Shown one piece after another: positions 44,080-55,104 of a DNA stretch of 64,000 bases (the stretch's first letter is position 1; each line of letters begins with the position of its first letter). The stretch comes from Hemerocallis citrina (taxonomy: Eukaryota > Streptophyta > Magnoliopsida > Asparagales > Asphodelaceae), in assembly GCA_017893485.1 (NCBI GenBank), contig CM030368.1, forward strand, positions 107,639,549 through 107,703,548. The letters run 5' to 3'. The translations under genes and the position numbers were made by a program. The notes under the pieces were generated by a model. It ran no database searches and was not told the origin of the DNA. It worked only from the letters and a program-made list of their open reading frames with translations.

Positions 44080-45360
44080 CAAATGTCCAACTCTGTCTCA
44101 GAGATTTCTCTATAAACTTGTTGAGATCAAACGACAGGTTCTACATCAACTCCGTCTCAGATTTACCTCTCCAAACTTACTGGGCGCAAATGGCAAGTTC
44201 AAACGATCAACTGCGTCTCACTGTTGCCTCTCCAAACTTGCTGGGTGCAATCAGCGAGTTCAAACGATCAACTCCGTCTCAGAGTTGCCTCTCCAAACTT
44301 GCTGGGTGCAAAGAGGAAGTTCAAACTTCCAACTACATTCTAAAGTTGCCTCGTTCTCACTCGTCGGGCGCAAATGACAAGTTGAACGTTCGACTCCGTT
44401 CAAGGGTTGCCTCTATAAGTTTGTTGGGTGAAAATAACAAGCTCTATACCCAACTCTATCTTAGAGTTGCCTGTACTCACTTGTCGGGCTCAAACGGCAA
44501 GCACTACATCAACTCCTTCCTAGAGTTACCTTAACAAACTTGCTAGGCACAAACAACAAGTTCTACATCCAACTTCGTCTTAGAGTTCCCTGTACAAGCT
44601 CCTTAGGCGTAAACAATGAGTCCAAATTTCAACTCTGTCATAGGGTTGTCTCTACAAAAATTGATGGGCGCAAACAGCAAGCTCAACGTCCAACTCCGTC
44701 TCAGAGTTGTTTCTACAAACTTGCTGGGAACAGAAAACAAGACTTATATACAACTTCGTCATAGAGTTTCCTCTCCAAACTTACTAGGATCAAACAACAA
44801 GCTCCACGTTCAGCTCTATCTCAGAGTTGTCTCTCCTAACTTGCCGGGATCAAGCGGCAAGCTCTACGTTCAACTTTTTCTCCGAGTTGTCTCTAAAAAC
44901 TAGTCGGGATCAAACTGCAAGCTTTACGACCAACTCCGTATCAGAGTTGTCTCTATAAACTTGTTTGGATCAAACAACAAGCCCTACGTTCAACTTAGTC
45001 TCATAGTTGTCTCCACAAACTTGGTGGGAATAGACAGCAAGCTCTACATCCAACTTCGTCTCTGTGTTGTCTTTCCAAACTTGCAGGGATCAAACGGCAA
45101 GCTCTATATCCAACTCCGTCTCAGAGTTATCTCTCCAAACTTGTCGGATCAAACGGCATGCTCTACGACCAACTCTATCTTAGATTTGTCTCTCCAAACT
45201 TGCTGGGATCAAACAACAAGTTCTACATTAACTCCATCCTATAGTTGAATCTACAAACTTGCTAGGAGAAAATAATAATTTCAAATGTTCAACTCTGTTA
45301 CAGAATTGCCTCAACAAACTTGCTAGGATCAAACAACAAGTTCACAATCTGACCGCCTTT
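44080..45360 (+). repeat. 60-bp tandem array of T3 (about 21 copies)
   Basis: Units hold CTTGCTGGGATCAAACAGCA or close variants, AAGCTCTACGTCCAACTC and CGTCTCAGAGTTGTCTCT, stepping by 60 bp (44112, 44172, 44232, 44292 and onward). Because 60 is a multiple of three, reading frames stay open for up to 170 codons with a 20-residue repeat; these are not genes. Left-side units are at 31620-31705 and a duplicated set at 35115-35332. Confidence 0.93.
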
Positions 45361-46399
45361 CAAAGTTTGTACCTGCTACAACTCTTCTAGATCAGCTACA
45401 TATACAAGATCGAATAATCAAAGCACTCCACTCCCAGACCAAAAAAATGCTCGTCCAACAACGAAATGCTCAATCGACAAAACAAGTGAACAACACAATG
45501 TTTGGTCGCAAAAGAGCGGTTCAATGAAATGAGTGATGAGACGTTTGATCAAAAAAACAAGCGAACAACCCAACATTTGGTCGAAATAGAGTAATTTGAC
45601 GAGGAAAACCGTTCAACAAACACTTGGTAGGCGAAGAATCTCCAAGCCAAAATTCGACAGAACAAGTTGACAAGCACAAGAAGATATGTTCACCAAAAAA
45701 GATCCTATTCGTTGGTCTAAAGCCTAGGATTATGAAGTGAGATTTGGGTGTATGTAAACATATATACACATATATATACATACATATATAATTACGTTCA
45801 TACACCAAGAAGCAACCACCACACTATTCAAAATCCTTACAACAAAGCCTCAGAGATGGATTGAAACAAACCAACATCAAGCTTCAAAACCCTAACTCAA
45901 GCCAACCTCAAGCACCATCAACCCATCTTCATCTCCAAGCCTCATTCTCCAAGCGACAAGCTCAAACCCTACTTAATGCAGGGACTCGAGGCCTTAGCTC
46001 GATGGCACCCAAACTTCGACTTCGATGCAACCAAACCCCGAGTTCCATAAAAAACCTCAGAGTTGATCACCCAATTTGGAGGAGGACGAAACTTTGCCAA
46101 AATCTAAGCTCAAACTCCACACAACTCAACTCCGACTCTAAACACATCAACACCTGAACACACCCAGAAGCTTCGAAGGCAGCACAACAATAGCTTGCTT
46201 ATCCAACAGATTGGTCACCCAACTCCAATGCTCAGCTCCTCACAAACCCAACAACAAATCCCTAGATCCACATCTAAGCTAGCTTAAACTCCAAAGCTCA
46301 GCTCCGCACAACCTGAAGATTAGCCAGAGCTTCAAAGACCAGAACAAAGGCAGCACACCAACTCCAAAGTCACCGAGCTCCCATTTCATCAAGCTCCAT
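45361..46399 (+). other. T3 3' region between the array and the solo LTR
   Basis: A-rich, C-containing, G-poor sequence without coding domains. A (TA/CA)-rich microsatellite is at 45753-45790 (TATATACACATATATATAC). From 45860 on, phrases like CAAGCTCCA and CCAACTCCAA recur irregularly, as in 49758-50100. The last five bases, TCCAT, are the left target duplication of the solo LTR. Confidence 0.55.
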
Positions 46400-49300
46400 T
46401 GTCACGCCCCGCTTTCCAAAATACAGGAATACGAGCACGTAACGTAGGCCCAGCAAATGATTATACATCATTCATAAGCTGTACCAGTCTAACTCAACAA
46501 TATACAAGAGAAACAACCACGCATGCAAAGAATATAATCACATAAACACTACATAAACTCAAAGATAATCTTGAAATAAATTCATCAAATAATAATCCAA
46601 CATCTGGGATAAAATAAAGTTCGGGTCATAAAGCCCAAGAATACACAGTATGATGAAAAGAAAATACAATAATCAAATAATGAAAGATAGCTAAGTAGTT
46701 TAAAGGTCCAGCTCCAATCTTCAGGGAGTTTGCTCACCAATTTCTTCTGTGATTGCTCCTTCGGTACCTGTTAATACTTGATCGAAAATGAAGAAAAAGT
46801 GTGCTCTTAGAGCAAGTCGTGGGTGGAAAGTAGAGAAAACAAAGGATAAAGGAAAGCATGAATATCAAAGAAAAGGGATAGGGTCAAAGCCAAAGAGCAT
46901 AGCAAACACAGGCAAAATATCAAAGGTCTACAGTAAATCACACATGTAATGCATGATGTCAGGACAAGCAGAAAATGCAGGATATTAAGTATTTTATTAA
47001 TCTATCTAGTGCACGTACTACTGCATCCCATTCCACAGGTTCCGCACAAACACACAGTGAACGTTTTAGACTGATGGTGAATTCTCGATCCGTGTACTCG
47101 GCCTGGTAATCAGTATTTCATGTTCAGGGACAGTAATTATCAAGCAGTGTTTCATGTTCAGGTCAAGCAGTAGTTATGGCCATCAGTACAGGACAAGACA
47201 GTACAAGTCAGGCAGTGGGGCCCGACCGAGTACAGTTTCCAATCGTTCACTACCAAGTCTACCCATGATACCCCAACTTTTATTAGTTTATTTTCATCCT
47301 ATGTGAGAATGCAAGAGGGTGTCAATGTTTTTCATTACTATGTGTGTCTAATTCTAAGCATTACAGACAAAGTATGGGCAAACACATTACATAAACACAT
47401 TTTACAAAATCAGGACAGCAGGACCTTGCTGTACCAAATCATGGATGGCGGTCACTACAAATTAGCAAAACTGAATCCGCCAAAAGATCTGGAAAATAGA
47501 CTTCCACACGGTTCCAGCGAGTATAATTAAGGTATATAAAAGGTATAGGAACTAGGGTGGAAACTCTGTTCTAATCAGATTTTAAGTTCAGGCAGCATGC
47601 AGTAGGTTGTGTTCAACTATTTGTTTCAGAACAGAGACCTCATTAATAAAATCTATAAAAATTCTGGATGATACCTATACATGTCTAAGTCCAGCCTAAA
47701 TTATTTCAGATTTTTCTTTTACAGTTAACCGGGTCAAATAAAATATAGAACAGCAAGATATGCATGAAATTCTAAGTCTGAAATTGCTAACACAGTTGCT
47801 GTAAAGTGATGATATCTAATAGATGAAAAATTGGAATTTAAATCCAGACTAGAGAAAAATTATCTAGACATCAAGGGCTACATTTTATGTTCACTAAGTT
47901 CTTTCAATTATGTCATTAGCGTGGTTAAAAATCTAATTCAAAGTGAATCATACAACAGTCCAGACATTAGCTTAACATGAATGGGCAAATAAATAAATCA
48001 TATGATCACATATAGCATGCAAATTTGTAATCAAGTGAATGCTAGGTGTCAACATGCAATTTCTAAGGTTCAAGGTATATTTATTACGGTCATGGTGTCA
48101 ATTCATCAATTAAAACCGATTCAGTACATTCAATTTAACATGTCCATTTCATCAAGCAGTTCTAAGCATGAATCTAGTTATTTCATTGTGCATATGTAAT
48201 GGGGTCTGGGTTTAAGTTCAAAGAGATAGCACGAAGTTAAGAGTATGTCGGGTTAGCTCGTGTAAACCCTTGATAATCTTAATGGAATTCTCAAAAGCAG
48301 ATTTTTGATAACAAAATGAACGGATCTACTTGCATGAGATCAATTAATCTTGAACACAAACAATAAAAAGGGTTCAAGAAGAGACTTGTCTGTTATTGCA
48401 GATATAATTAAAATAGGAATAACGAGATCGAAATCCCGGGCCAATATACCAACAGCACGTGTGAAGAAACAACTAGCAAAGCAACAGCAACTCGGAAACT
48501 TCACACCAGATCTAGCCAGAATAGCAAACTGGGGACCGGATTCACTGCGCCTAGAACACAGAACAGCGACGACACCCAATGGGGCTCCGTCTCCTTCCTC
48601 ACTTGACCAAGAAAGAAGGAGAAAGAGAGAGACCTCGGTGACGACGGCACGGCGCGACACTGTGGTGGGGGCTCGCGACGCTGGTGGCGGCGACTGGTCG
48701 GGAAGCGATGCAATGCCGGCTCGATGACGGCTCTGTTTTCGCACCGAAATAAAGGAGAAGGAACGGGGCTTCGAAGGGGCTTGGACGACGACGACGAGAA
48801 CGATGGGGGGTCTTCGGAGGATGCGAGGGGGTGCACGGCGAGGGCGAATACGAGGCGGCGATGGGTAATGGCGATGGATAATGGCGAAGGCGAGATGGGT
48901 TTCGGTGGAGTCTTGGGCTTGGGCGATGGCGAGGATGAAGAGGTGGCGGATTGGAAGGTGATGGTGATGACGAGGAGAGGGATTGATGGAGACAACTGGA
49001 GAGGAGCGACGGGAGATGGGGTTGATTGGAGTTGGGTGAAAACGAAACACAGAGAGCGGGAGAGAGAGGGGGATGCACAATAGGTGGGTTAGGGGTGTAA
49101 CAGTAATGAAGAATATAGGGTTAAGGCGGCTAGGGTTTGGGATTAATAAATGATTAGGGTATTTATAGGGAAAGATAGGATATTGGGTATTGGATATTTG
49201 GGTATTAGGTCCTATAAAATAAAATGCATCGTATATAATAAAATTGATAAATACAAATCCTAATACGAAGAATAGGCTATCTGATAAAAATACAATTTGT

Positions 49301-49757
49301 ATTACATACATTATTTGGAATAATAAAAGAAGCACAATTATTAAACAAAACGGATTTGTTTAATGATCAAATATATCAATAAATAACCATAGTAACAATA
49401 AGAATAGAAATAAACATGTAAATAAAAATAATAATACTAATATTAACAATTACTAATCATAATGAAAATCGGAATAAAAGTTCTAACAATAGTAACGGCA
49501 ATCGTCAGAATAATATAAAAATAGTAATTTGTTGAAATAACCCAAACAGTAATATCAATACTTATTTTATTTGAGTTTAAAATGAAAATAGTTGATCAAG
49601 TAGAACTAGAGACAAGTTTTATTCAAAATAATTACAACCATTGTTTAGGAAAAGCTTTAACAATAAATTCAAAATGAATTTAACAATAACAAATTTGTAA
49701 ATATCAAAATACGGAACAATACCCAGGAAATACGTATTTGCGGAAATAGGGGTTACA
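46400..49757 (-). repeat. Solo LTR on the minus strand, 3.36 kb, TSD TCCAT
   Basis: Read on the minus strand it begins TGTAACCCCTATTTCC (at 49757) and ends GCGGGGCGTGACA (at 46400). Both flanks are TCCAT (46395-46399 and 49758-49762), a perfect 5-bp target duplication, and there are no internal domains. A TATA box (CCCTATAAATACCC on the minus strand) is at 49161-49167, followed by a pyrimidine-rich leader. Size and ends fit a Ty3/gypsy, probably Tekay-like, family distinct from the element at 31711. Long minus-strand ORFs here (such as 49335-48340) are low-complexity and not credible genes. Confidence 0.85.
49161..49167 (-). promoter_or_regulatory. TATA box of the minus-strand solo LTR
   Basis: The minus strand reads CCCTATAAATACCC, followed by a CT-rich leader. 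It could start leftward transcription through the T3 array. Confidence 0.55.
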
Positions 49758-50395
49758 TCCATAACCGCCAAGCTCCAAATCGTTGAGCTCGAAAATGTCA
49801 AACTTGAAGTCGCCAAGCTCCCACTTCGCCAAGCTCCAAGACCGCCGAGCTTGAAGACGCAAAAGTCGAAGTCACTAAGCTCCCACTTCGTCGAGCACCA
49901 AAACTGCCGAGCTCCAAAGTTGCCGAGCTCCCACTTTTTCTAGATCCAAAACTGAGCTCTTTCCAAGCTGCTGAGCTCTAAGTCGACCTCGTCGAGATCC
50001 TTCCAAGCTGCCGAGTTCCAAAAGCCACCGAACTCCTTCCAAGCTACCGAACTCCAAAAGCTACCAAGCTTCATGACGCGGAGCTCCCAAGTCACCGAAG
50101 CCCAAAAATTCAAAAAAATGAATGGAGCTCGGTGAAATGGTCGGCCGAGCTAAGGGGCTCTTATAGCGAACGATATCTGATGGATAGCTCTGAAAATCAC
50201 GCATGTTTGAGAAAGAGGCATGAGATTGCGCCACATCGCCTCCTTCTTCCCCACCGCTCTGCTTAATTCACAGCCACTTGATCGTTCAGATTAGCGAGCT
50301 GGCATGAGATCAATGCCTTAGATTGAGGCAAGTCACCCTTGGATTTCAGCAACTTCATTGCCACCACCCGATTCACTCAGTGGGCGAGCCCCACC
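49758..50395 (+). other. T3 3' region to the end of the internal sequence
   Basis: To about 50100 it is made of short, irregular units with CCGAGCTCC, CAAGCTCCA and TCGAGCACC words. The rest is unique, with no ORF of note. The bases just before LTR C (GTGGGCGAGCCCCACC) are in the place of a polypurine tract but are a poor one. Confidence 0.45.
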
Positions 50396-51421
50396 TGATG
50401 AAAATGCTTGATTACTCTAAAATTCGTTCCAGATCTGATAATTTTATATAAAAATCCCCAAAATTTAATTAAATATCAAAATTTAATAAAAAATTCCAAA
50501 AATAATTATTAAATTCAAGAAATTAATTAAAATTTCTGAAAACTAATTAAAAAAAGGAATAATTTAATAAAAAATTTGAAAAAGCAATTATTAATTTGGG
50601 AAAAATTATGGAAAATTCCAGAAAAATTCTGAAAAGTCCAGAAAAATAGTAGCCATCTCCAGAAGCTTTTGATCAGTTCCAGGTATCTCCAATAGTCCCT
50701 GAAAGCTAAGATTATACTCAAGAACTCTGAAACAAGGCGAACTACTTCCCAAAAGTCAAGAAAATTGTCTTCCAGGAGTGAAGGACTTATAAATCGTAGC
50801 AAATCAGGGTTGTACGATTCCAGCGCAGCTCCTAAAGCTTCTACAGGCAGATTAACCATAACGGATCTCTTTAAAAGGTCCGGCATTCTTCATGCTCATC
50901 CACAAGATATGAGCTGCTTTCAAGCCCATAAAATGTGATTGGGCCCACTAGGAGAGACACCCAGCCTATGAGGGATGTAAGTTAAATCTCTTATCCCCAG
51001 ACAAGAAAGCCTTATCTCATAAGGGTGAGAATCGACAGGAGATAAGTGATTCATATCAATCCAACGGATCCATATCAATTTTCAAAACTTTTTTCTAGGC
51101 CTATAAATACCCCCCCTCCCCCCGCCTCCTCAATCAGAAGGTAATCAATAAATCTTCAATTTCTCTCTCAAACTCTCTTTCTCTCTTTGGTTCTGACTTG
51201 AGCGTCGGAGGGTCTGTCGCCCCGGTGTTTCGGGCTTTTTGCAGGTCCATCGGCCTTGTCAGCAACCGTCAGATTTAGATCACGATGTTCAATCAACGAT
51301 CCAGATCTACTCTCAGGAGCTCTAACTATTTTTTACAGCGATGATCGATGGTTAGATCTTTAGCAGTTTCCTTCAAATATAAACTCACTATCAAGTTGCT
51401 CCCACACCAAAATAAGCAGCA
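50396..51421 (+). repeat. Tat 3' LTR (LTR C, about 1026 bp)
   Basis: The right half has the Tat promoter and leader: TATAAATA at 51102-51109, GACTTGAGCGTCGGAGGG, a GC hairpin and CTTTTTGCAGG (51193-51245). It ends CACCAAAATAAGCAGCA, as LTR A and LTR B do in style. The left half is AT-rich and unlike LTR A or B; its start (TGATGAAAATG at 50396) is my best placement and is uncertain. A 119-codon minus-strand ORF at 50527-50886 is not credible. Confidence 0.6.
51102..51109 (+). promoter_or_regulatory. TATA box of LTR C
   Basis: TATAAATA followed by a C run, about 90 bp before the conserved Tat leader block. Confidence 0.55.
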
Positions 51422-52600
51422 ACAATTTATAAAAATTTCTAGAAATGTAAGGTTACAGAAAAAAGAAAAATACTCATTTTTGTCATATAAAAGTGAAGCC
51501 AATCTTCTTTAATACACTAAAATTCTCAATAACAAGATCACTGAAAATTTTATTTCTTTTTAATTTATTGTCCTATACAATTATATATTCAAAAAAAAAT
51601 TCATTATCCATCTTGATCCAAAATTAAGCAATGGCAAATTCAAAAAGAAAATACGCATACGTCAGAAAGCTATTTTAAAAGCAAAGTTTTAACTTTCCAA
51701 TATATCAAAGACTTTTTCTCAAAAAATATGTGTAAAATAAAATATTAAAATTTACACTCACTATACCCTTACCAAAAAAAAAGAGATTTGATGTAGGGGT
51801 TGTTTGTTTCTTTACAAATATGGTGGAATCCTTTTTCGTGCCCAATTTTGTTTCCTTTTCTAGTAGAAGAGATTTTTTAATGTTTGTTTGGAAAGAAAGT
51901 TGACAAGAAAATAATGTGTAGAAAATTAATAAATATAATCTTTTAAAAGATTGTGTGGTTATTCTTTTTTTGATAGAAAACTAAAATTGTTGTGATTACC
52001 TACCACAATGTATTTATTAAATATTTTTTCATTTAGCTTTCTCCATCAAAGAAGGGGAAAAAAATTATAGAAAAATATTCTCTATTTTTTTAAATTGATA
52101 TCCAAACAAAACAAATAGAATTTTTTTTTGTTTTTTCACACCTTTTCAAGTCAAACAAATAAAGAAAATTAAAATCTAAATGTGTCGGAAACCTATTTTC
52201 TGGGTTTCTGTAATATTATTTTCTTGAAACAAATAGACCCTTGAAAGAAATTGATAATTTGAGATATGTTATTAATCGTAGATTTAGTACCATACATAGT
52301 TAAATTTTAAACAAGTATTTAATTTGGATTTGATCTCCTCTTACTAAAAAGAACAAATTTGATTTGTAAGAATTTAACTTTTTGACTAAGGGAGTTTGTA
52401 AGGTGAAAGGAAAATGAAAGAGTGAAAGTGATCCATGCACTTTCACCTTTCCACATAAGTATTGAAAAAAATAAGTATTTGATAAGACGAAAGTCAAAAA
52501 AAAAAAATTTAAATATGATTTATACGGGTAATTAAATATATATTTTATTATTCTTTCTTACTTTTATGGCCAATAAATTTTTTTGACCAAGGAAAGGTAG
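51422..52600. other. AT-rich intergenic DNA with a possible MITE
   Basis: No gene seen. A candidate miniature inverted-repeat element lies at about 51795-52244. Its left end reads AGGGGTTGTTTGTTTC and its right end, reverse-complemented, AAGGGTCTATTTGTTTC, a terminal style common in hAT-like MITEs. I could not find a convincing 8-bp target duplication. Confidence 0.35.
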
Positions 52601-52602
52601 GA

Positions 52603-53415
52603 ATATTCCTACCTCAAATATATTAGATTCCATCTTAGATCTCATGGCCTCAAGCCATTTCTCAGAATCTGGGTCTTTTACAGCTTCGTCATATGTCATA
52701 GGCTCATCCCGATCCACGAGTAATATATCACCATGATGAGTCACGAGAAATCCATATCTTTCAGTTTGATGAGGTATCCTACTAGACTTATGTAGGCCTT
52801 GTGCTACTTGAGCAGGTGGTTGTTCCACAATAATTTGTGGTGTATGCTCCATTTCCATCATTAGTTCGCTACTAATTTGCAAAATTTGAATTTCTTTAAG
52901 TTCTATTGTTCTCCCACTGGTTTTTTTGGAAAAAAAATTCTCTCTAGGAATATAGCAGTCCGTGCGAAAAACACTTTGCCTTCGGTCGGATTACAGAAAT
53001 AGTATCCCTTGGTTTTCCTGGGATATCCTACAAAGAAGCACTTATCAGATTTGGGACCAAGTTTATCAGGGACGTGGCGCCTTACATAGGTTTCACAATC
53101 CCAAATCTTCATAAAGGACACACTAGGACGCCCCCAGTCCATATCTCATATGGTATCTCTTGAATCGTTTTAGATGGAACACAATTAAGTGTAAAAGCAG
53201 CTGTTAATAGAGCATGTCCCCAAACGGAGCTTCGAAGATCTGCATGACTCATCACTGATCGAACCATATCTAACAAGGTCCGGTTCCTCCTCTCAGAAAC
53301 ACCATTCCATTGCGGTGTTCCAGGGGGTGTGAGTTGAGATATTATCCCGCACACTTTTAGATGGTCATCAAAATCTTGGCTTAAGTATCAAAATCTTGGC
53401 TTAAGTACTCACCAC
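52603..53415 (-). pseudogene. Copia integrase C-terminal half and start of RT
   Basis: It contains GIISQLTPPGTPQWNGVSER with the catalytic Glu of integrase (near 53310), then KCFFVGYPRKTKGYYF. After a stop, the run-up to RT follows: EPMTYDEAVKDPDSEKWLEA at about 52660-52720. The frame is broken at 53368-53407 by a perfect 20-bp tandem duplication and again between the 53142-52903 and 52882-52532 ORFs. RT ends after about 20 residues. Confidence 0.8.
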
Positions 53416-53922
53416 CTCGATCTGATCGAAGGGTTTAATACTTTAACCAAGTTGATTTTTTACCTCATTCTTGATTTCTTTGAAATTTTCAAATGACTCT
53501 GATTTGTGTTTCATCAGATACCCAAATCCATGTCTACTTAAATCAACAGTAAATGTAATGAAGTACTGAAAACCTCCTCTAGCCAATGTATTGAAAGGTT
53601 CGCAAACATCACTATATATGAGACCGCAAAGATCACTAGCCCTTTCACCTTTTCCAATGAATGGAGCTAATATCATCTTGCCTAACAAACAATGTTCACA
53701 TACCTCATATGATTCAAAATCAAGTGAGTCCAAGAATCCATCTTTATGGAGTTTGGATATGCAGTTTTCATTTATGTGGCCCCAACAAAAATTCCAGAGG
53801 TAAGTTGGGTTCGTATCATTTGATTTGAAACTCTTAGTATTTATATTATAGACAGGCATTTCAAGGTCGAGAATATAAAGTCCATTACTTAATTGTACAC
53901 TAGCATAACAGATATCATTCAA
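53416..53922 (-). pseudogene. Copia GAG-pre-integrase and integrase N-terminal half
   Basis: It contains the pre-integrase zinc-binding segment (FCWGHINENCISKLHKDG, then CEHCLLGKM) and the first integrase catalytic Asp (LIYSDVCEPF). The second expected Asp region (RSDRGGEY-type) lies at about 53405-53425 but in a shifted frame. Confidence 0.8.
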
Positions 53923-53955
53923 ATAAATAAAACAACTTTTGTCCTTTATTATAAA

Positions 53956-54240
53956 TTAAAAACCCTTCTTGTCTAAACAAGAAATAGAAATAATATTTCT
54001 AATAGCAGACACAAAATAACAGTTCTCTAACTCAATGATAAGTCCGGTGGGTAATGATAAATGACAAGTTCCTACAGTTAAAGTAGTAACTTTTGATCCA
54101 TTTCCAACTCGTAGGTCAACTTTGCCCTTAGACAATGGTCTACTCCTTATGAGATCCTGCACATTTACACAAATGTGAGATCCACATCTAGTATCTAATA
54201 CCCAAGATGCAGAACTAGATAAATTGACTTTTATAACAAA
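53956..54240 (-). pseudogene. Copia protease with altered active site
   Basis: The minus strand reads WVLDTRCGSHICVN at about 54170-54215, where copia proteases have Asp-Thr-Gly; Gly is replaced by Arg. VGNGSKVTTLTVGTCHL and ISISCLDKKGF follow, then a TAA. The enzyme would be inactive. Confidence 0.78.
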
Positions 54241-54273
54241 AATACGTGTAGTGGAAGTCTCACTTCCTTTCTT

Positions 54274-55104
54274 CTACTTAAGCCCCTCCAGGTACTTATG
54301 GCAGTTCCTTTTCCAATGTTCGGTCTCACCACAGTGGAAGCAGGTACCCTCCTTGACCACCCTACCCTTAGGTTTCAAGGCAGAAGTGTTGGGCTTCAAA
54401 TTGCCCTTACCCTTCCCCTTGTCTTTGGGTTTCTTAATCTGCTTTTTGCCATTCCCCTTACCTTTGGCCTGTTGGACCATCATAATGGTCTTTCCCTTAC
54501 TAATATTCAGTTTAGCAGTTCTCAACATGCTTAGCAGTTCTGGCAGAGGTTTGTCCATTTCATTCATCTTGTAGTTCATGAGGAATTCAGTATAACTTTT
54601 CTGCAACGATTGCAGGACCAAGTTAGTGGCTAACTCTTGACCCAAAGGAAAACCAAGCCTTTCAAGGTTCTCTATGTACCCAATCATCTTGAGCACATGA
54701 GTTCCTACAGGGCTTCCTTCTGCCAGTTTGCACTGAAACAATGCCTTTGAAACTTCAAACCTGTCATGCCTATCCTGCTCTTGATAGGGTCTTTTGAGGT
54801 ATACGATCATATCATAGGCATCCATGTTCTCATGTTGCTTTTGAAGCTCAGAGTTCATAGTGACTAGCAGGAGACAACCAACGTCCAAGGCGTCATCTTG
54901 ATGCTTCTTATGAGCATCCTTTTCAGTGCGATGGGCACTTGCAGCAGGTGGGTCAGGAATAGGTTGCTCTAGAACATACAACTTCTTCTCATGTCTGAGG
55001 ACTATCCTCATATTCTTTTACTAGTCTACAAAATTTCTTCTAGACAGTTTGTCCTTCTCAAGGACAGATCACATTGATAGGTTATTTGATGTTTTGGATG
55101 CCAT
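54274..55104 (-). pseudogene. Copia gag (UBN2-type) with CCHC knuckle
   Basis: The best start is the ATG at 55104 (MASKTSNNLSM), but stops follow within about 30 codons, so the open part runs from the internal Met at 55011. The open 245 residues contain the UBN2-type gag domain (MNSELQKQHENMDAYDMI, then LFQCKLAEGSPV and NLERLGFPLGQELAT), a Lys/Gly-rich linker and the knuckle CFHCGETEHWKRNC. Gag packs the RNA into particles. Confidence 0.82.

Larger units (their letters stand above)
28726..51421 (+). mobile_element. Composite Tat element T3, hosting two later insertions
   Basis: Order: LTR B, primer-binding site, gag, start of protease, abrupt loss of pol near 31520, tandem 60-bp array, other 3' sequence, LTR C. 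The Tekay-type element (31711-44079) and a solo LTR (46400-49757) are inserted in its 3' half. LTR B (574 bp) and LTR C (1026 bp) share only their ends and the leader block, and the flanks differ (CCACC on the left, ACAAT on the right). The simplest view is that two different Tat elements were fused by a deletion whose scar is the protease-to-array junction near 31520. Confidence 0.55.

Noticed and set aside
44022..44534. 170-codon ORF
   Set aside because: It starts in the LTR end and runs through the 60-bp array; open only because the unit is a multiple of three.
48340..49335. 331-codon minus-strand ORF, and overlapping plus and minus ORFs
   Set aside because: It lies wholly inside the minus-strand solo LTR, starts upstream of the TATA box and encodes low-complexity Ser/Pro/His-rich sequence with no domain.
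28721..50400. CCACC-TGAT at both 28721 and 50391 as target duplication of one element
   Set aside because: A target duplication must lie outside both LTRs; the second CCACC is inside, before LTR C. Coincidence is more likely.
50527..50886. 119-codon minus-strand ORF in LTR C
   Set aside because: Its C-terminal half is Phe/Leu-rich from AT-rich U3 DNA; no domain.
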